NCBI RefSeq assembly: GCF_000336385.2
Contig: NZ_HG424559.1
Location: forward strand, 1-45,326
Length of the DNA stretch: 45,326 nt
Direction: 5' to 3'
Source: Lysobacter antibioticus HS124
Lineage (GTDB): Bacteria > Pseudomonadota > Gammaproteobacteria > Xanthomonadales > Xanthomonadaceae
Of this stretch, positions 1 to 8,239 are shown in pieces; within the stretch, counting starts at the first letter, position 1, and each line of letters starts with the position of its first letter. The notes under the pieces are model-generated. The model was not told where the DNA came from. It did not search any database and worked only from the letters and a program-made list of their open reading frames with translations. The position numbers and the translations under genes are program-made.

Positions 1-89
1 GCGGCCATGCCGCGCGCCCGAGCGGCCCGCGTCCGGGCGGCCCGCGCGGTGGCGGGCGTCCCGGCGGCGGACGCGGCCCGCGCGGCTGA
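1..89 (+). CDS. C-terminal tail of an RGG-rich protein (partial, 5' end outside window)
   Basis: Reading from base 3, the window opens in a frame of 28 codons rich in Gly, Arg and Pro with RGG-like spacing, ending at TGA 87-89. A strong hairpin terminator follows 22 bases later, which supports this as a real gene end. Arg/Gly-rich tails of this kind are typical of RNA-binding proteins such as RhlE-type DEAD-box helicases, but no domain is visible here, so that identity is only a guess. The other two frames stay open across this stretch but run on into the terminator. Confidence 0.5.
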   Translation, partial: GHAARPSGPRPGGPRGGGRPGGGRGPRG

Positions 90-111
90 GTCGTACCGGC
101 CGACATCACTT

Positions 112-141
112 CACGGGGCGCTACGGCGCCCCGTGTCGTTT
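112..141 (+). terminator. Rho-independent terminator after the RGG-rich gene
   Basis: A perfect 10-bp stem (CACGGGGCGC, positions 112-121, with GCGCCCCGTG, 126-135) closes a TACG tetraloop and is followed by TCGTTT. The position shortly after the TGA at 87-89 fits the end of the upstream plus-strand gene. Confidence 0.8.
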
Positions 142-678
142 CCGTGCCTGCGCTTTTCTCGACCGAGCGCGGCGTGAGCCCGTGCTTGCAGGAGCGGGCG
201 TAAGCCGCGACCGAAGCCCGATTCGCCAACGTCGCCGACCGGCGCCTGGCGGGGCGCGGACGGCTTCGATAGCCAGGCCGATCCGTGGCTGCGAAGGCGA
301 CCCGGCACTCATCGCCTTTGCCGACGCCGGCGACCGGAGCCTGACAAGCCGCAGGCGGCTGCGGTAGCGCGGGACGATCCGCGGCTTCGGAATCGTGCGC
401 GGTATTTCGCCGCTTCGGTTGGTCGCGGCTTGCGTCGCGCCCGCCTGAGTGTGCCAGTGCGCACTTGTCCATGCGGCATTGCGGCAAATCGCTGCCGTAA
501 AACTTTCATGCGCGCCCTTCGCCGCTACGCAAGCCGCACCGTTGCTGGCCGCGCGATTTTCATGACGGCCCATGCATTGACGCCCGACGGATCGTCCTGC
601 GCGTAATCGGCGCGCGTCGCCGCGGCCGGCAGCAACGATGCCGCCGCGGACCGCGTTCTCGCACCCCGCCCCGCACCG
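142..678. other. Intergenic stretch without a convincing gene
   Basis: About 540 bases between the terminator and the ribosome binding site of the DUF3472 gene. It holds one copy of the short palindromic repeat (188-211). Open frames on both strands have no ribosome binding site or recognisable domain and look like GC-bias artefacts. The promoter of the downstream gene should lie here, but I cannot point to clear -35/-10 boxes. Confidence 0.5.
188..211 (+). repeat. Solitary REP-like palindromic repeat (GTAGGAGCGG family)
   Basis: A diverged copy of the element that recurs at 5113-5367, 6417-6440 and in the terminal array. It has the GCAGGAGCGG start, a GTAAG spacer and the CCGCGAC end, so the two halves can pair as a hairpin. 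Confidence 0.65.
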
Positions 679-693
679 ATCGGAGGACTGTTC

Positions 694-1806
694 ATGCGCA
701 TCGCGAAATGGCTGTTGCTGTTGTTCTGCCTGGGCCTGCATTCGACCGCCGGCGCAGTCGTCGCCGGCGGCATGGTCGCGATCGACCGCAAGTGGCCGGC
801 CACTGCGTCGGGCTACAGCGATCGCGACATCTATCTCGCCGTCACCCAGGAGCCGGGCAACAGCGGCTACACCTACTGGGCGCATCAGTTCTATTTCAAG
901 AACGGCGACGGCGGCTACATCGGCCTGCAGCAACGCGCCGGCAGCGAGAAGGCGTTGAACTTCTCGATCTGGAAGGCCACCGGCTGGACCGCCGAACCCG
1001 ACGCCCAGTGCGGTTACTTCGACCACGAAGGCAGCGGCGTGCAATGCTGGATTCCCTACGCCTGGGCCCAGGGACGCAAATACAAGCTGCGCCTGGTCAA
1101 TGAGTCGCAGGCGCGTTGGGCGGCCTACGTCACCGACATGCGCAGCGGCGCCAGCCGCAAGGTCGCGACCATCCAGGTCCCGACCGCCTGGGGCGGGCTC
1201 AATGAAACCACGGTCGAGTTCCTCGAGAATTACGCCCAGGGCAGCGACCAGTACGCCAGTTGCGCGCAGGTGCCGGCGACCAGTGCGGTGTTCTTCCGCC
1301 CGGCCTCGGTCAACGGCAGCGTCGCGCCGCTCAGCAGCACGGCGAAGAACTACGGCAACTGCGCGACGATCGCACGCTCGGCCTGCACCGACCAGCAAGA
1401 TTGCATCGCCGCCGACAACAAGTACGGCACGCTCGGCTCGCCCAAGGTTCTGCTCAATACCTACAGCGGCTATTGCCTGGATACGCTCGCCGGCGGCAGC
1501 CGCGCCGGCTTGTGGAGCTGCGCCAGCAACAACGCCAATCAGCTGATCGAGCGCGACGACGGCTTCCGCCTGTTGATGCGCAACCGCACGCAATGCCTGC
1601 AGGTCGCCGGCAACGGCGAGGTCGCCCTGGCGGCCTGCGACAACAGCTCGGCCCAGCGCTGGATGCCGATGCCGGGCAGCGACGGGCTGTACAACGTCGG
1701 CAGCGACACCTGCCTGGACCCGCTCGACAATGCGGCCCAGGGCGCGTACTTGCGCGTCTACAGCTGCCTGAGCAACGGCTACCAACGCTGGAAGCTGAAT
1801 CCCTGA
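694..1806 (+). CDS. Secreted DUF3472 protein with C-terminal ricin-type lectin domain
   Basis: 370 aa. The start is supported by CGGAGGA about 9 bases upstream. Residues 1-20 form a signal peptide (hydrophobic core WLLLLFCLGL, probable cut near STAGA/V). Residues ~22-190 resemble DUF3472 (Trp- and Tyr-rich, with YTYWAHQFYF), a family of secreted putative carbohydrate-active proteins. The last ~120 residues look like a ricin B beta-trefoil: repeated Cys, and QxW motifs at 321-323 and 364-366. The likely role is binding or processing of extracellular glycans. It is a single-gene unit ending at a palindrome at 1854-1881. The lectin fold is well supported; the enzymatic role of the N-terminal part is not established. 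Confidence 0.8.
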   Translation: MRIAKWLLLLFCLGLHSTAGAVVAGGMVAIDRKWPATASGYSDRDIYLAVTQEPGNSGYTYWAHQFYFKNGDGGYIGLQQRAGSEKALNFSIWKATGWTAEPDAQCGYFDHEGSGVQCWIPYAWAQGRKYKLRLVNESQARWAAYVTDMRSGASRKVATIQVPTAWGGLNETTVEFLENYAQGSDQYASCAQVPATSAVFFRPASVNGSVAPLSSTAKNYGNCATIARSACTDQQDCIAADNKYGTLGSPKVLLNTYSGYCLDTLAGGSRAGLWSCASNNANQLIERDDGFRLLMRNRTQCLQVAGNGEVALAACDNSSAQRWMPMPGSDGLYNVGSDTCLDPLDNAAQGAYLRVYSCLSNGYQRWKLNP

Positions 1807-1853
1807 GCCCACGGCGCCGCAGCGCGATCACGCCGCTGCCGGGCCGATTCCCA

Positions 1854-1881
1854 CCGCCGCCGCGATGCATCGCGGCGGCGG
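1854..1881. terminator. 28-bp perfect palindrome between convergent genes
   Basis: A perfect self-complementary sequence centred on GATGCATC lies between the stop codons of the convergent DUF3472 and DUF1348 genes. It can fold identically in either transcript and probably serves as a bidirectional terminator or 3'-end stabiliser. There is no T-run, so intrinsic termination is uncertain. Confidence 0.55.
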
Positions 1882-1942
1882 CGGCGCCATGTGACGCGCG
1901 CCTGGGCGACCGCCGGCGGGTCGCCCTACCCGGTCCGCGCGC

Positions 1943-2410
1943 TTACAGCCCCAATTCGCTGAGCCCGGGATGTTCGTCCGGTCGACGGCCTTGCGGCCAA
2001 TGGAACAAGCGATCCGCGGCCGCGATCGGACGATCGTTGATGCTGGCCACCCGTACCGCCATCAGGCCGTCGTCGCCGAACTCCCAATTCTCGTTGCCGT
2101 AGCTGCGGTACCACTGCCCGGCGTCGTCGCGCCATTCGTACGCGAAGCGAACGGCGATGCGATGGCCCTCGAAGGCCCAAAGCTCCTTGATCAGGCGATA
2201 GTCGAGCTCACGGTCCCACTTGCGGCGCAGGAAGGCCACGGCGGCCTCGCGCCCCTGCACGAACTCGGCGCGGTTGCGCCAGCGCGTGTCGACGCTGTAG
2301 GCCAGCGCGATCCGCTCGGGATCGCGCGAGTTCCAGGCGTCCTCGGCCAGGCGGACTTTTTCGATCGCGCTGTCGCGGCTGAACGGCGGCAAGGGGGGAC
2401 GGGTGTTCAC
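1943..2410 (-). CDS. DUF1348 / SnoaL-like (NTF2-fold) small protein
   Basis: 155 aa. I choose the GTG at 2410-2408 because GGAG (2420-2417) sits six bases upstream; a longer frame from a TTG at 2452 would run through the operator palindrome. The sequence shows the DUF1348 pattern: [14 protein letters not shown] near the N-terminus, [24 protein letters not shown], then [19 protein letters not shown]. The family has an NTF2-like cone fold with no agreed reaction. The gene is divergent from a TetR regulator, with two operator palindromes in between, so it is probably the direct target of that regulator and may deal with a small-molecule stress. Confidence 0.85.
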   Translation of the reverse strand: MNTRPPLPPFSRDSAIEKVRLAEDAWNSRDPERIALAYSVDTRWRNRAEFVQGREAAVAFLRRKWDRELDYRLIKELWAFEGHRIAVRFAYEWRDDAGQWYRSYGNENWEFGDDGLMAVRVASINDRPIAAADRLFHWPQGRRPDEHPGLSELGL

Positions 2411-2427
2411 AGGCGGCTCCGACGTTG

Positions 2428-2447
2428 TGTAGACAGGATTGTCTACA
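2428..2447. promoter_or_regulatory. Operator 1 (perfect inverted repeat, TetR site)
   Basis: TGTAGACA-N4-TGTCTACA, 8-bp perfect arms with spacer GGAT, placed 17 bases before the GTG start of the DUF1348 gene. The identical arms recur at 2462-2481. The size and symmetry suit a TetR-family dimer, and the regulator gene is adjacent. Confidence 0.85.
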
Positions 2448-2461
2448 TTCAATCTAGGCCA

Positions 2462-2481
2462 TGTAGACAGATTTGTCTACA
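2462..2481. promoter_or_regulatory. Operator 2 (perfect inverted repeat, TetR site)
   Basis: TGTAGACA-N4-TGTCTACA with spacer GATT. The symmetry extends one more base each side to a 9-bp arm. Its centre is 34 bp from that of operator 1, a little over three helical turns, and it ends 40 bases before the tetR start. The site presumably gives autorepression, with cooperative or joint control of both divergent promoters. Confidence 0.85.
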
Positions 2482-2521
2482 TGGCTGGCACAGGGTGGAC
2501 CCATCGGTCTACCATGCCGCC

Positions 2522-3106
2522 ATGACCCGCGATATCGCCCCCGAAACCGCCGCCCTGCCCGCGCGCGAGCGCATCCTGCGCACCGCGCACGATCTGTTCT
2601 ATCTGGAGGGCATCCGCGCTACCGGCATCGACCGGGTGATCGCCGAGTCCGGCGTCACCAAAGTCACCCTGTACAGGCATTTCCCGAGCAAGAACGAGCT
2701 GATCCTGGCTTTCCTGAAGTACCGCCACGAACGCTGGATGACCTGGTTCGATGCCGCCCTGCTGCGCCACGGCGCGCAGCACGCCGGCGCGCAGGCGCTG
2801 GTGCCGGCCTTGGCCGAATGGTTCGCTCATCCGCACTATCGCGGCTGCGCTTTCATCAATGCGGTGGCCGAAATCGGGCCGGCGCTGCCCGAAGCGGTGG
2901 TTTGCGCGCGCCGGCACAAGCAGGAGCTGGCCGAGCGCATCGCCGCGCTGCTGCCGGCGGACGCGCCGCAACGCGAGCTGCGCGCGCGCGCGCTCGCCCA
3001 GGCGGTCGACGGCGCGATCGTGCGCGCGGCCAGCGAGACCGATCCCGGCCCGGCCCTGGAAGCGCTCGCGTTCTCAGTCCGAACGCTTAGCCCGTCACAG
3101 CCCTGA
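2522..3106 (+). CDS. TetR/AcrR family transcriptional regulator
   Basis: 194 aa. The N-terminal DNA-binding domain covers residues ~13-60 (RERILRTAHDLF, then a helix-turn-helix with TGIDRVIAESGVTKVTLYRHF and the family-typical PSKNEL). The C-terminal part is a helical ligand domain with CAFINA, as in regulators of the YxaF/LmrA-like type. The start ATG has a weak ribosome binding site; no better in-frame start lies nearby. The two palindromes upstream are its likely operators. It probably represses itself and the divergent DUF1348 gene; the FAD oxidoreductase 88 bases downstream on the same strand may be co-transcribed. Confidence 0.9.
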   Translation: MTRDIAPETAALPARERILRTAHDLFYLEGIRATGIDRVIAESGVTKVTLYRHFPSKNELILAFLKYRHERWMTWFDAALLRHGAQHAGAQALVPALAEWFAHPHYRGCAFINAVAEIGPALPEAVVCARRHKQELAERIAALLPADAPQRELRARALAQAVDGAIVRAASETDPGPALEALAFSVRTLSPSQP

Positions 3107-3194
3107 GCGACCGGGTCCGCGACTTCACACAGACGCCATCGAGTCTTCGCCGACCCGGTCCAGACTGATCCCGCACTCCCCCTGCGAGACGGTC

Positions 3195-4355
3195 ATGAAT
3201 CACGATTCCCGTTCTTACGACTGCGATCTGGTCGTCGTCGGCGCCAGCTTCGCCGGCGCCGCCTGCGCCCTCGCCGCCGCGCGCGCAGGCCTGCGCGTGG
3301 TCGTGCTCGAACGCAAGCGCGACCCGGGCGAGAAACTGCGCACCACCGGCATCGTGGTCAAGGAAGCCGCGGAACAGACCTGGCTCAGCCGCGCCCCGGC
3401 GGGCTGCCTGCACCGGGTCGAGCGCGTGCGGTTGTATTCGCCCAAGCTGCGCAGCATGGCGCTGAGCGCGCCGGGCTACTACTTCCTCACCACCGACACG
3501 CCACGGCTGATGCGCTGGCTGGCCCAGGACCTGGTGCGTCATGGCGTGGATCTGCGCCTGGGCGCCTCGTTCACCCAGGCCGAGCGCGACGGCGAAGGCT
3601 GGCGCGTCGAAGGCGTCGGCCGCGCGCGTTTCCTGGTCGGCGCCGACGGCGCCAAGTCGCGCGTCGCCGAGCGCACCGGCCTGGGCCGCACCCACGAGTT
3701 CCTGTACGGAATCGAGTACGAGTTCCCCGGCGCCAGCCTGCCCGAGTCCGGCGCCCTGCACTGCTTCGTCAGCAAACGCTACGCGCCCGGCTATATCGGC
3801 TGGGTCGCGCAGAACCCGACCGGCGTACAGGCCGGGCTGGCGCTGCGCCACGACGCCGAGCACGCGCGCGTGCCGGATATCGACGGCTTCCTGGAACGCG
3901 TGCGCGGCGTGGTCGGGCTCGACCCGGCGATCGCGCCGACCGCGACCCGCGCCGGCCTGATCCCCTGCGGCGGCCCGGTGTTTCCGCTGGCGCGCGACGG
4001 CGTGATGCTGACCGGCGACGCCGCCGGCATCGTCTCGCCGGTCACCGCCGGCGGCATCCACTCGGCCTGGGCGCACGGCGAAACCCTGGGCCAGGCCATC
4101 GCCCTGCACGCGCTCGGCCAGGGGCCGGCGCCGGAGACCATCGCCCGCGACGCCGCGCCGCGCTTCCGGCGCAAGCGCGCGCTGCGCTGGGCTTTCGATC
4201 ACTTCCAGTTCGACTGGCCGTTCGACCTGTTGCTGCACTCCCCCCCGTTGCGCTGGGCCGCCGAGCAGGTGTATTTCCACAAGCGCGGCGTACGCGGCGC
4301 GGATGCGCCGGACAGCGCCGGCGAGCTGGACCGCAGTTGGCCGCGCGGCGGCTGA
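3195..4355 (+). CDS. FAD-dependent oxidoreductase (geranylgeranyl reductase / PHBH-like family)
   Basis: 386 aa. The Rossmann dinucleotide motif is at residues 12-40 (LVVVGASFAGAA ... VVLER, Glu39 for the ribose). A GADGAKS motif follows mid-protein, and a second FAD motif (GDAAGIVSPVTAGGI) lies near residues 276-290. This layout is that of flavoproteins reducing isoprenoid or hydroxylating aromatic substrates; the substrate cannot be read from the sequence. It sits behind the TetR gene on the same strand and could be part of that regulon. Confidence 0.8.
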   Translation: MNHDSRSYDCDLVVVGASFAGAACALAAARAGLRVVVLERKRDPGEKLRTTGIVVKEAAEQTWLSRAPAGCLHRVERVRLYSPKLRSMALSAPGYYFLTTDTPRLMRWLAQDLVRHGVDLRLGASFTQAERDGEGWRVEGVGRARFLVGADGAKSRVAERTGLGRTHEFLYGIEYEFPGASLPESGALHCFVSKRYAPGYIGWVAQNPTGVQAGLALRHDAEHARVPDIDGFLERVRGVVGLDPAIAPTATRAGLIPCGGPVFPLARDGVMLTGDAAGIVSPVTAGGIHSAWAHGETLGQAIALHALGQGPAPETIARDAAPRFRRKRALRWAFDHFQFDWPFDLLLHSPPLRWAAEQVYFHKRGVRGADAPDSAGELDRSWPRGG

Positions 4356-4384
4356 GCACCGGCGCAAATCAGAGGAGGCGGTGG

Positions 4385-5062
4385 ATGAAACGATGGCTGG
4401 CGGGAGGAGCGGTACCGGCATGGGCGTTGGCGGGCGCGATGCTCGCCGGATCGGGCCTGGCCGCTCCGGCGCAAGCGCAGTCGGGGCGAATCGGATCGGA
4501 GCCGTCCGTATCGCAGCAGTCCGCGGCGAAGCAGCCCTCGCCCAGGCAATCCGGACCGGAGCCGTCGGCGACCGGGCCGGCCGCCACCCCGCCCGCTGCG
4601 CTGCAAGCGACGCCCGACGCGCGCCGGCGCGACGTGCTGTTGAGCGAAGGCGCCCGGCGCCAGGCGCTGCGTATCGCCAAGACCGCATCGTTGCAGGGGC
4701 CGATCCAAGGCGTGCGCATGCTCGCCGATTCCGGGCCCGCCGCCGCGCGCTACCTGTTGCTGGAACTCGACTCGGCCAGCCGCGAAGACGGCGGCGCCGG
4801 CTACTGCGGCGCCGGCGTCGAGACCGACCTGATCTGGCTGGCCCTGGACGCGGCCTGGGCGGTGCGCAAACACGACGCCTACCGCATCGCCTCCTGCCTG
4901 GAACCGCTGGAACCGCTGGCGCGCGACGATCGCGACGACGGCTCCGTACGGGTCACCCTGCTGCGCTACGGCCGCGACGGCGCACCGGACCGCGAAGTCA
5001 GCGTGCGCTATGACGCCGCCGAACCGGACCAAGGCCTGCAGGTGCACGATCGGGTGCGCTGA
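4385..5062 (+). CDS. Exported protein of unknown function
   Basis: 225 aa. The start is fixed by a strong AGAGGAGG at 4371-4378. Residues 1-31 form a signal peptide ending in an AQA/Q-type site, followed by a low-complexity Ser/Gln/Pro stretch to about residue 78. The rest is a compact domain with one Cys in GYCGAG and another in IASCLEP that could form a disulphide. I recognise no family. It lies 29 bases after the FAD oxidoreductase and may be co-transcribed with it. Confidence 0.7.
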   Translation: MKRWLAGGAVPAWALAGAMLAGSGLAAPAQAQSGRIGSEPSVSQQSAAKQPSPRQSGPEPSATGPAATPPAALQATPDARRRDVLLSEGARRQALRIAKTASLQGPIQGVRMLADSGPAAARYLLLELDSASREDGGAGYCGAGVETDLIWLALDAAWAVRKHDAYRIASCLEPLEPLARDDRDDGSVRVTLLRYGRDGAPDREVSVRYDAAEPDQGLQVHDRVR

Positions 5063-5112
5063 TTGCTCTTCCTCAGCAGCACGGCGAGCATGCGCGTCAC
5101 GCGGTCGCCGTG

Positions 5113-5367
5113 GTTCGCGGCCCACGCCGCTCCTACGGGCGCAACGTCGCATCCCCCGAACGGCGCAAGCCGCCGCAGCAGCGCACAGAGCGAGCGTTAG
5201 CAACGCCAATCGTCGAAACCGCGGCTCTCCCTGGGTAGGAGCGGCGCAAGCCGCGACATCGAACCCGCGCCCGGCGACACCGCGATCTGAGCCCCTAGGG
5301 TCGCGACTTGCGCCGCTCCTGCCCCATAGCGACGCAGCCTCTGTAGGAGCGGCGCAAGCCGCGACAA
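5113..5367. repeat. Cluster of four REP-like palindromic repeats
   Basis: The gap 5063-5409 holds no gene. It contains copies of one ~23-bp palindromic element at 5113-5136 (inverted), 5235-5257, 5300-5322 (inverted) and 5341-5367. The direct form is GTAGGAGCGGC-GCAA-GCCGCGAC. Alternating orientations resemble BIME-type REP clusters, which form stable hairpins in 3' untranslated regions. The same element makes up the ends of the 219-bp units at 44644-45326. Confidence 0.8.
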
Positions 5368-5409
5368 CCGGAGGGACGCGCGCAAACGCCACCTCCGGAG
5401 GCGGGCGTT

Positions 5410-6207
5410 TCAGGCCAGCTCGAACCGATCCCCGTCCAGCATCGCCGGGAAGCGTTCGCGGTGTGCGGCCAGTTCGGCGGCCTGCAGGGTCGTGGTGACC
5501 ACGACTTCCTCGTCGGTGCATTCGCTGACCGGATGACCGAGGAAATCGATCACCGCGCTGTCGCCGGAATAATGCAGGCCGTTGCCGTCGTTGCCGACCC
5601 GGTTCAGGCCGACCACATAGCTCAGGTTCTCGATCGCCCGCGCGCGCAGCAGGGTCTTCCACGGATACGCCCGCGCCGACGGCCAGTTGGCGACGTACAG
5701 CAGCAGGTCGTAGTCCAGCGCGCCGGAGCGCTCGACGTCGTAGCGGTTGCGCGAAAACACCGGGAAGCGCAGGTCGTAACAAACCATCGGGCAGATCCGC
5801 CACCCCTTCCACTCCACGGTCAGGCGCTCGCGGCCGGCCGCATAGCGCTCGTGCTCCTTGGCGTAGCGGAACAGATGGCGCTTGTCGTAAGTCGACAACG
5901 CTCCGTCCGGAGTCGCGAACAGCAGGCGGTTGAACACGCCGCTCTCGGTGCGCAGCTGCACGCTGCCGGTCACCGCCGCATCGAGCCGGGCCGCCTGCTC
6001 GCGGATCCAGGCCACGGTCGGCCCGTCCATGGTCTCGGCATCGCCGATCGCCTCGTTGCTGAAGCCGCTGGTGAAGGTCTCCGGCAATACGACCAGGTCG
6101 GTCAGGCCGCGCAGCGAGCCGATCAGATGACCGTAGTACTCGCGGTTGCCGGCCGGATCGTGCCAGCGGGTGGCGCCTTGCACCAGGGAAACGCGCAGAT
6201 CGTTCAT
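5410..6207 (-). CDS. Omega-amidase, nitrilase superfamily (YafV-like)
   Basis: 265 aa, the normal length. The catalytic triad of the nitrilase superfamily is present: Glu43 (LPETF), Lys109 (YDKRHLF) and Cys143 (MVCYDLRFP). The RFPVFSRN context after the Cys is typical of YafV/Nit2 omega-amidases, which hydrolyse 2-oxoglutaramate or 2-oxosuccinamate produced by glutamine or asparagine transamination. The natural partner is a methionine/glutamine aminotransferase, and one lies at 32725-33873 on the same strand, on the far side of the secretion locus. The ATG at 6207 is the family-conserved start (MNDLRVSLVQ). Confidence 0.9.
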   Translation of the reverse strand: MNDLRVSLVQGATRWHDPAGNREYYGHLIGSLRGLTDLVVLPETFTSGFSNEAIGDAETMDGPTVAWIREQAARLDAAVTGSVQLRTESGVFNRLLFATPDGALSTYDKRHLFRYAKEHERYAAGRERLTVEWKGWRICPMVCYDLRFPVFSRNRYDVERSGALDYDLLLYVANWPSARAYPWKTLLRARAIENLSYVVGLNRVGNDGNGLHYSGDSAVIDFLGHPVSECTDEEVVVTTTLQAAELAAHRERFPAMLDGDRFELA

Positions 6208-6416
6208 GCGGAAGCGAACGCTGTGGAGGATGGCCCCATTATGGCCCGGACGGACGCCGGATGGCGCGCCGGCCCGGCAGTCGCGGCACCGGCCGCGGCC
6301 AACCGAAACGGTGCCGCACCCGCCGCCGGCCGAAGCCAGGCGAACCGGAGGCTGGCAAAACCGGACGGTCCGCGGCAGCGGAGGCGGACGTGGTGCTTCG
6401 TCGCGTCGGTCGGTCG

Positions 6417-6440
6417 GTCGCGGCTCACGCCGCTCGTGCA
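6417..6440 (-). repeat. REP-like palindromic repeat, inverted copy
   Basis: GTCGCGGCTCACGCCGCTCGTGC matches the inverted form of the repeats seen at 5113-5136 and in the terminal array, with one change in the last arm. It lies in the 313-bp gap 6208-6520 between virD4 and the omega-amidase gene. Apart from this repeat and the terminator, nothing else is recognisable in that gap. Confidence 0.6.
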
Positions 6441-6464
6441 AGAAACGGCTGCCGGCGCGCGAAC

Positions 6465-6491
6465 GAAAACGCCGCCGGTTCCCCGGCGGCG
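6465..6491 (-). terminator. Rho-independent terminator of virD4
   Basis: On the minus strand a 9-bp GC stem (CGCCGCCGG / CCGGCGGCG) with a GGAA loop is followed by TTTTCGTT. It begins 29 bases after the virD4 stop codon and marks the end of the secretion locus transcript. Confidence 0.85.
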
Positions 6492-6520
6492 TCCGATCGC
6501 GTCCGGCGATACCGGCCGGC

Positions 6521-8200
6521 TCAGCCGACCTTGATGTCGAGCACCGGCACGGTGACCTTGGGCAGCAGGCGCTGGGTGAACAGCTTGTCCTGGTAGTACT
6601 TGATCTTGTCGCACTTCACCGGATGCGGGATGCCTTCGTACAGGAACACCTCGGTGTCGAAGCCCATCGCCTTGAGCTCCTGCGGCAGCATCAGCGCGCG
6701 CCGCTCTTCCGACTCGCTGCGCGAGACTTCCTTGCCGCGGGTGATGTTCTCCTTGCGCACGGTGGTGTAGCCGAGCATTTCGGAGTAGTCGTTGGCGTCC
6801 TGCTGCTCGCGCGGCGCGTAGATGATCTGCAGCGCGTGGTTGGTGATGATGGTGCGCGAGACGTCCTTGCCGTAAGTCGCGTCCAGCTGCGACATGCTCT
6901 GGATGATCGGCAGCAGGCGGATGTTGTAGCCGGCCATGTACGACACCGCCGAGGCGATGATGTCGACCTTGCCGATCGAGGTGAACTCGTCCATCAGCAA
7001 CAGGCACTGATGCTTGAGCTCGGGGTTGTTCTGCGGCAATTCGCGGGTGTTGAGGTTGATGATCTGGCTGAAGAACAGATTCACGATCAGCCGGCTTTCG
7101 GCCAGCTTGTTCGGCTGGATGCCGACGTAGATCGTCATCTTCTTCTTGCGCAGGTCGGTCAGCAGGAAGTCGTCGGTCGCGGTGGCCGCGTCCAGGACCG
7201 GGTTGATCCAGGGGTTCAGCGGCTCCTTGAACGTGCCCAGGATCGAGGCGAAGGTCTCGTCGGCCTGCGACAGCATGTTGGCGAACGCCGACTTGGCGTT
7301 GCTGCTCAGGAACGGCCGCTCGGAGAGGCCCTTCAGGAACGGCTTGAGCTCGCTCTTGCCGTCGCCCGAGGACAAGCGGTAGACCGCGCCCAGGGTCGGC
7401 GCGGTCGCGAACGGGAAACCGACCTTCTGCGCGTCGTCGTAAGCCTCGAACAGGTACAGGGTGAAGGCCATGAAGGCGTTGCGCGCCTGGCTGACCCAGA
7501 ACTTCTGATCGTCCGAACCGTCCGGATACAGCATCGCGGCGATGCTCATCAGGTCGGAAACACGGAACGCCGGATCGTTGGACACGTAGGTCAGCGGGTT
7601 CCAGCGGTGGGTGCGGCGGTCTTCGGCGAAGGGGTTGAACAGGAAGATCTCCTGCCCCTGCTGCGAACGCCAGCCGCTGGTCAGGTCGAAGTTTTCCTGC
7701 TTGATGTCCAGCACCACCATCGAACCCTGATAGTTCAGCAGGTTCGGGATGACGATGCCCACGCCCTTGCCGGAGCGGGTCGGCGCGGCCAGGATCACGA
7801 ACTGCTGGCCGCTGAGCTGGACCAGTTGGCCGTTGAACTTGCCGACCACGATGCTGGTCGGGCTGGACTTGAACATGCCCTTGGCCGACAGGTCGCCGGC
7901 CTTGGCGAAGCGCGCGTCGCCGTGCATCGACTTCTTCTGCGGCTTCAGCATCAGCGCGACCAGCACCAGGTAGCCGATCAGCGGCGCGCCGTAGCCGATG
8001 AAGCCGCCGGCCTTGATCTTGCCCGCGTAAGGCTTGTACTGCGGCAGGTCGAGGACCTTGAGGTAATCGAGATAGGTGCTCCACTTGAGCGCCGCGGTAT
8101 CGATCTTCATCAACATCAGCGTCACGTATCCCGACAGATACGTCCCCGCGGCCAGTACGAGTACCAGAATCGCCAGGGCGAAAATAAGCTTCCCTTTCAC
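6521..8200 (-). CDS. virD4: Type IV coupling protein VirD4
   Basis: 559 aa. Two membrane helices near the N-terminus (residues ~5-27 and 66-85) anchor a cytoplasmic ATPase. Walker A is APTRSGKG (139-146) and Walker B is CLLLMDEF (398-406). VirD4 docks effectors on the secretion channel; in Xanthomonas it binds the XVIPCD at the effector C-terminus through its all-alpha domain. Here it is the last gene of the locus, downstream of the effectors, whereas in X. citri it precedes virB7. The absence of any relaxase gene argues against a conjugative role. The gene ends at the terminator at 6465-6491. Confidence 0.95.
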   Translation of the reverse strand: MKGKLIFALAILVLVLAAGTYLSGYVTLMLMKIDTAALKWSTYLDYLKVLDLPQYKPYAGKIKAGGFIGYGAPLIGYLVLVALMLKPQKKSMHGDARFAKAGDLSAKGMFKSSPTSIVVGKFNGQLVQLSGQQFVILAAPTRSGKGVGIVIPNLLNYQGSMVVLDIKQENFDLTSGWRSQQGQEIFLFNPFAEDRRTHRWNPLTYVSNDPAFRVSDLMSIAAMLYPDGSDDQKFWVSQARNAFMAFTLYLFEAYDDAQKVGFPFATAPTLGAVYRLSSGDGKSELKPFLKGLSERPFLSSNAKSAFANMLSQADETFASILGTFKEPLNPWINPVLDAATATDDFLLTDLRKKKMTIYVGIQPNKLAESRLIVNLFFSQIINLNTRELPQNNPELKHQCLLLMDEFTSIGKVDIIASAVSYMAGYNIRLLPIIQSMSQLDATYGKDVSRTIITNHALQIIYAPREQQDANDYSEMLGYTTVRKENITRGKEVSRSESEERRALMLPQELKAMGFDTEVFLYEGIPHPVKCDKIKYYQDKLFTQRLLPKVTVPVLDIKVG

Positions 8201-8239
8201 GTAATGTTTCCTGCTTGGAATCCCCGAACCCGCTGTCGG

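Noticed and set aside
121-1812. A 563-codon minus-strand frame over the DUF3472 gene
   Set aside because: The plus-strand product has a signal peptide, ribosome binding site and ricin QxW motifs; the minus frame has none of these.
2411-2452. Longer form of the DUF1348 protein from a TTG codon
   Set aside because: It would place coding sequence across operator 1 and has no ribosome binding site, whereas the GTG at 2410 has GGAG at the right distance.
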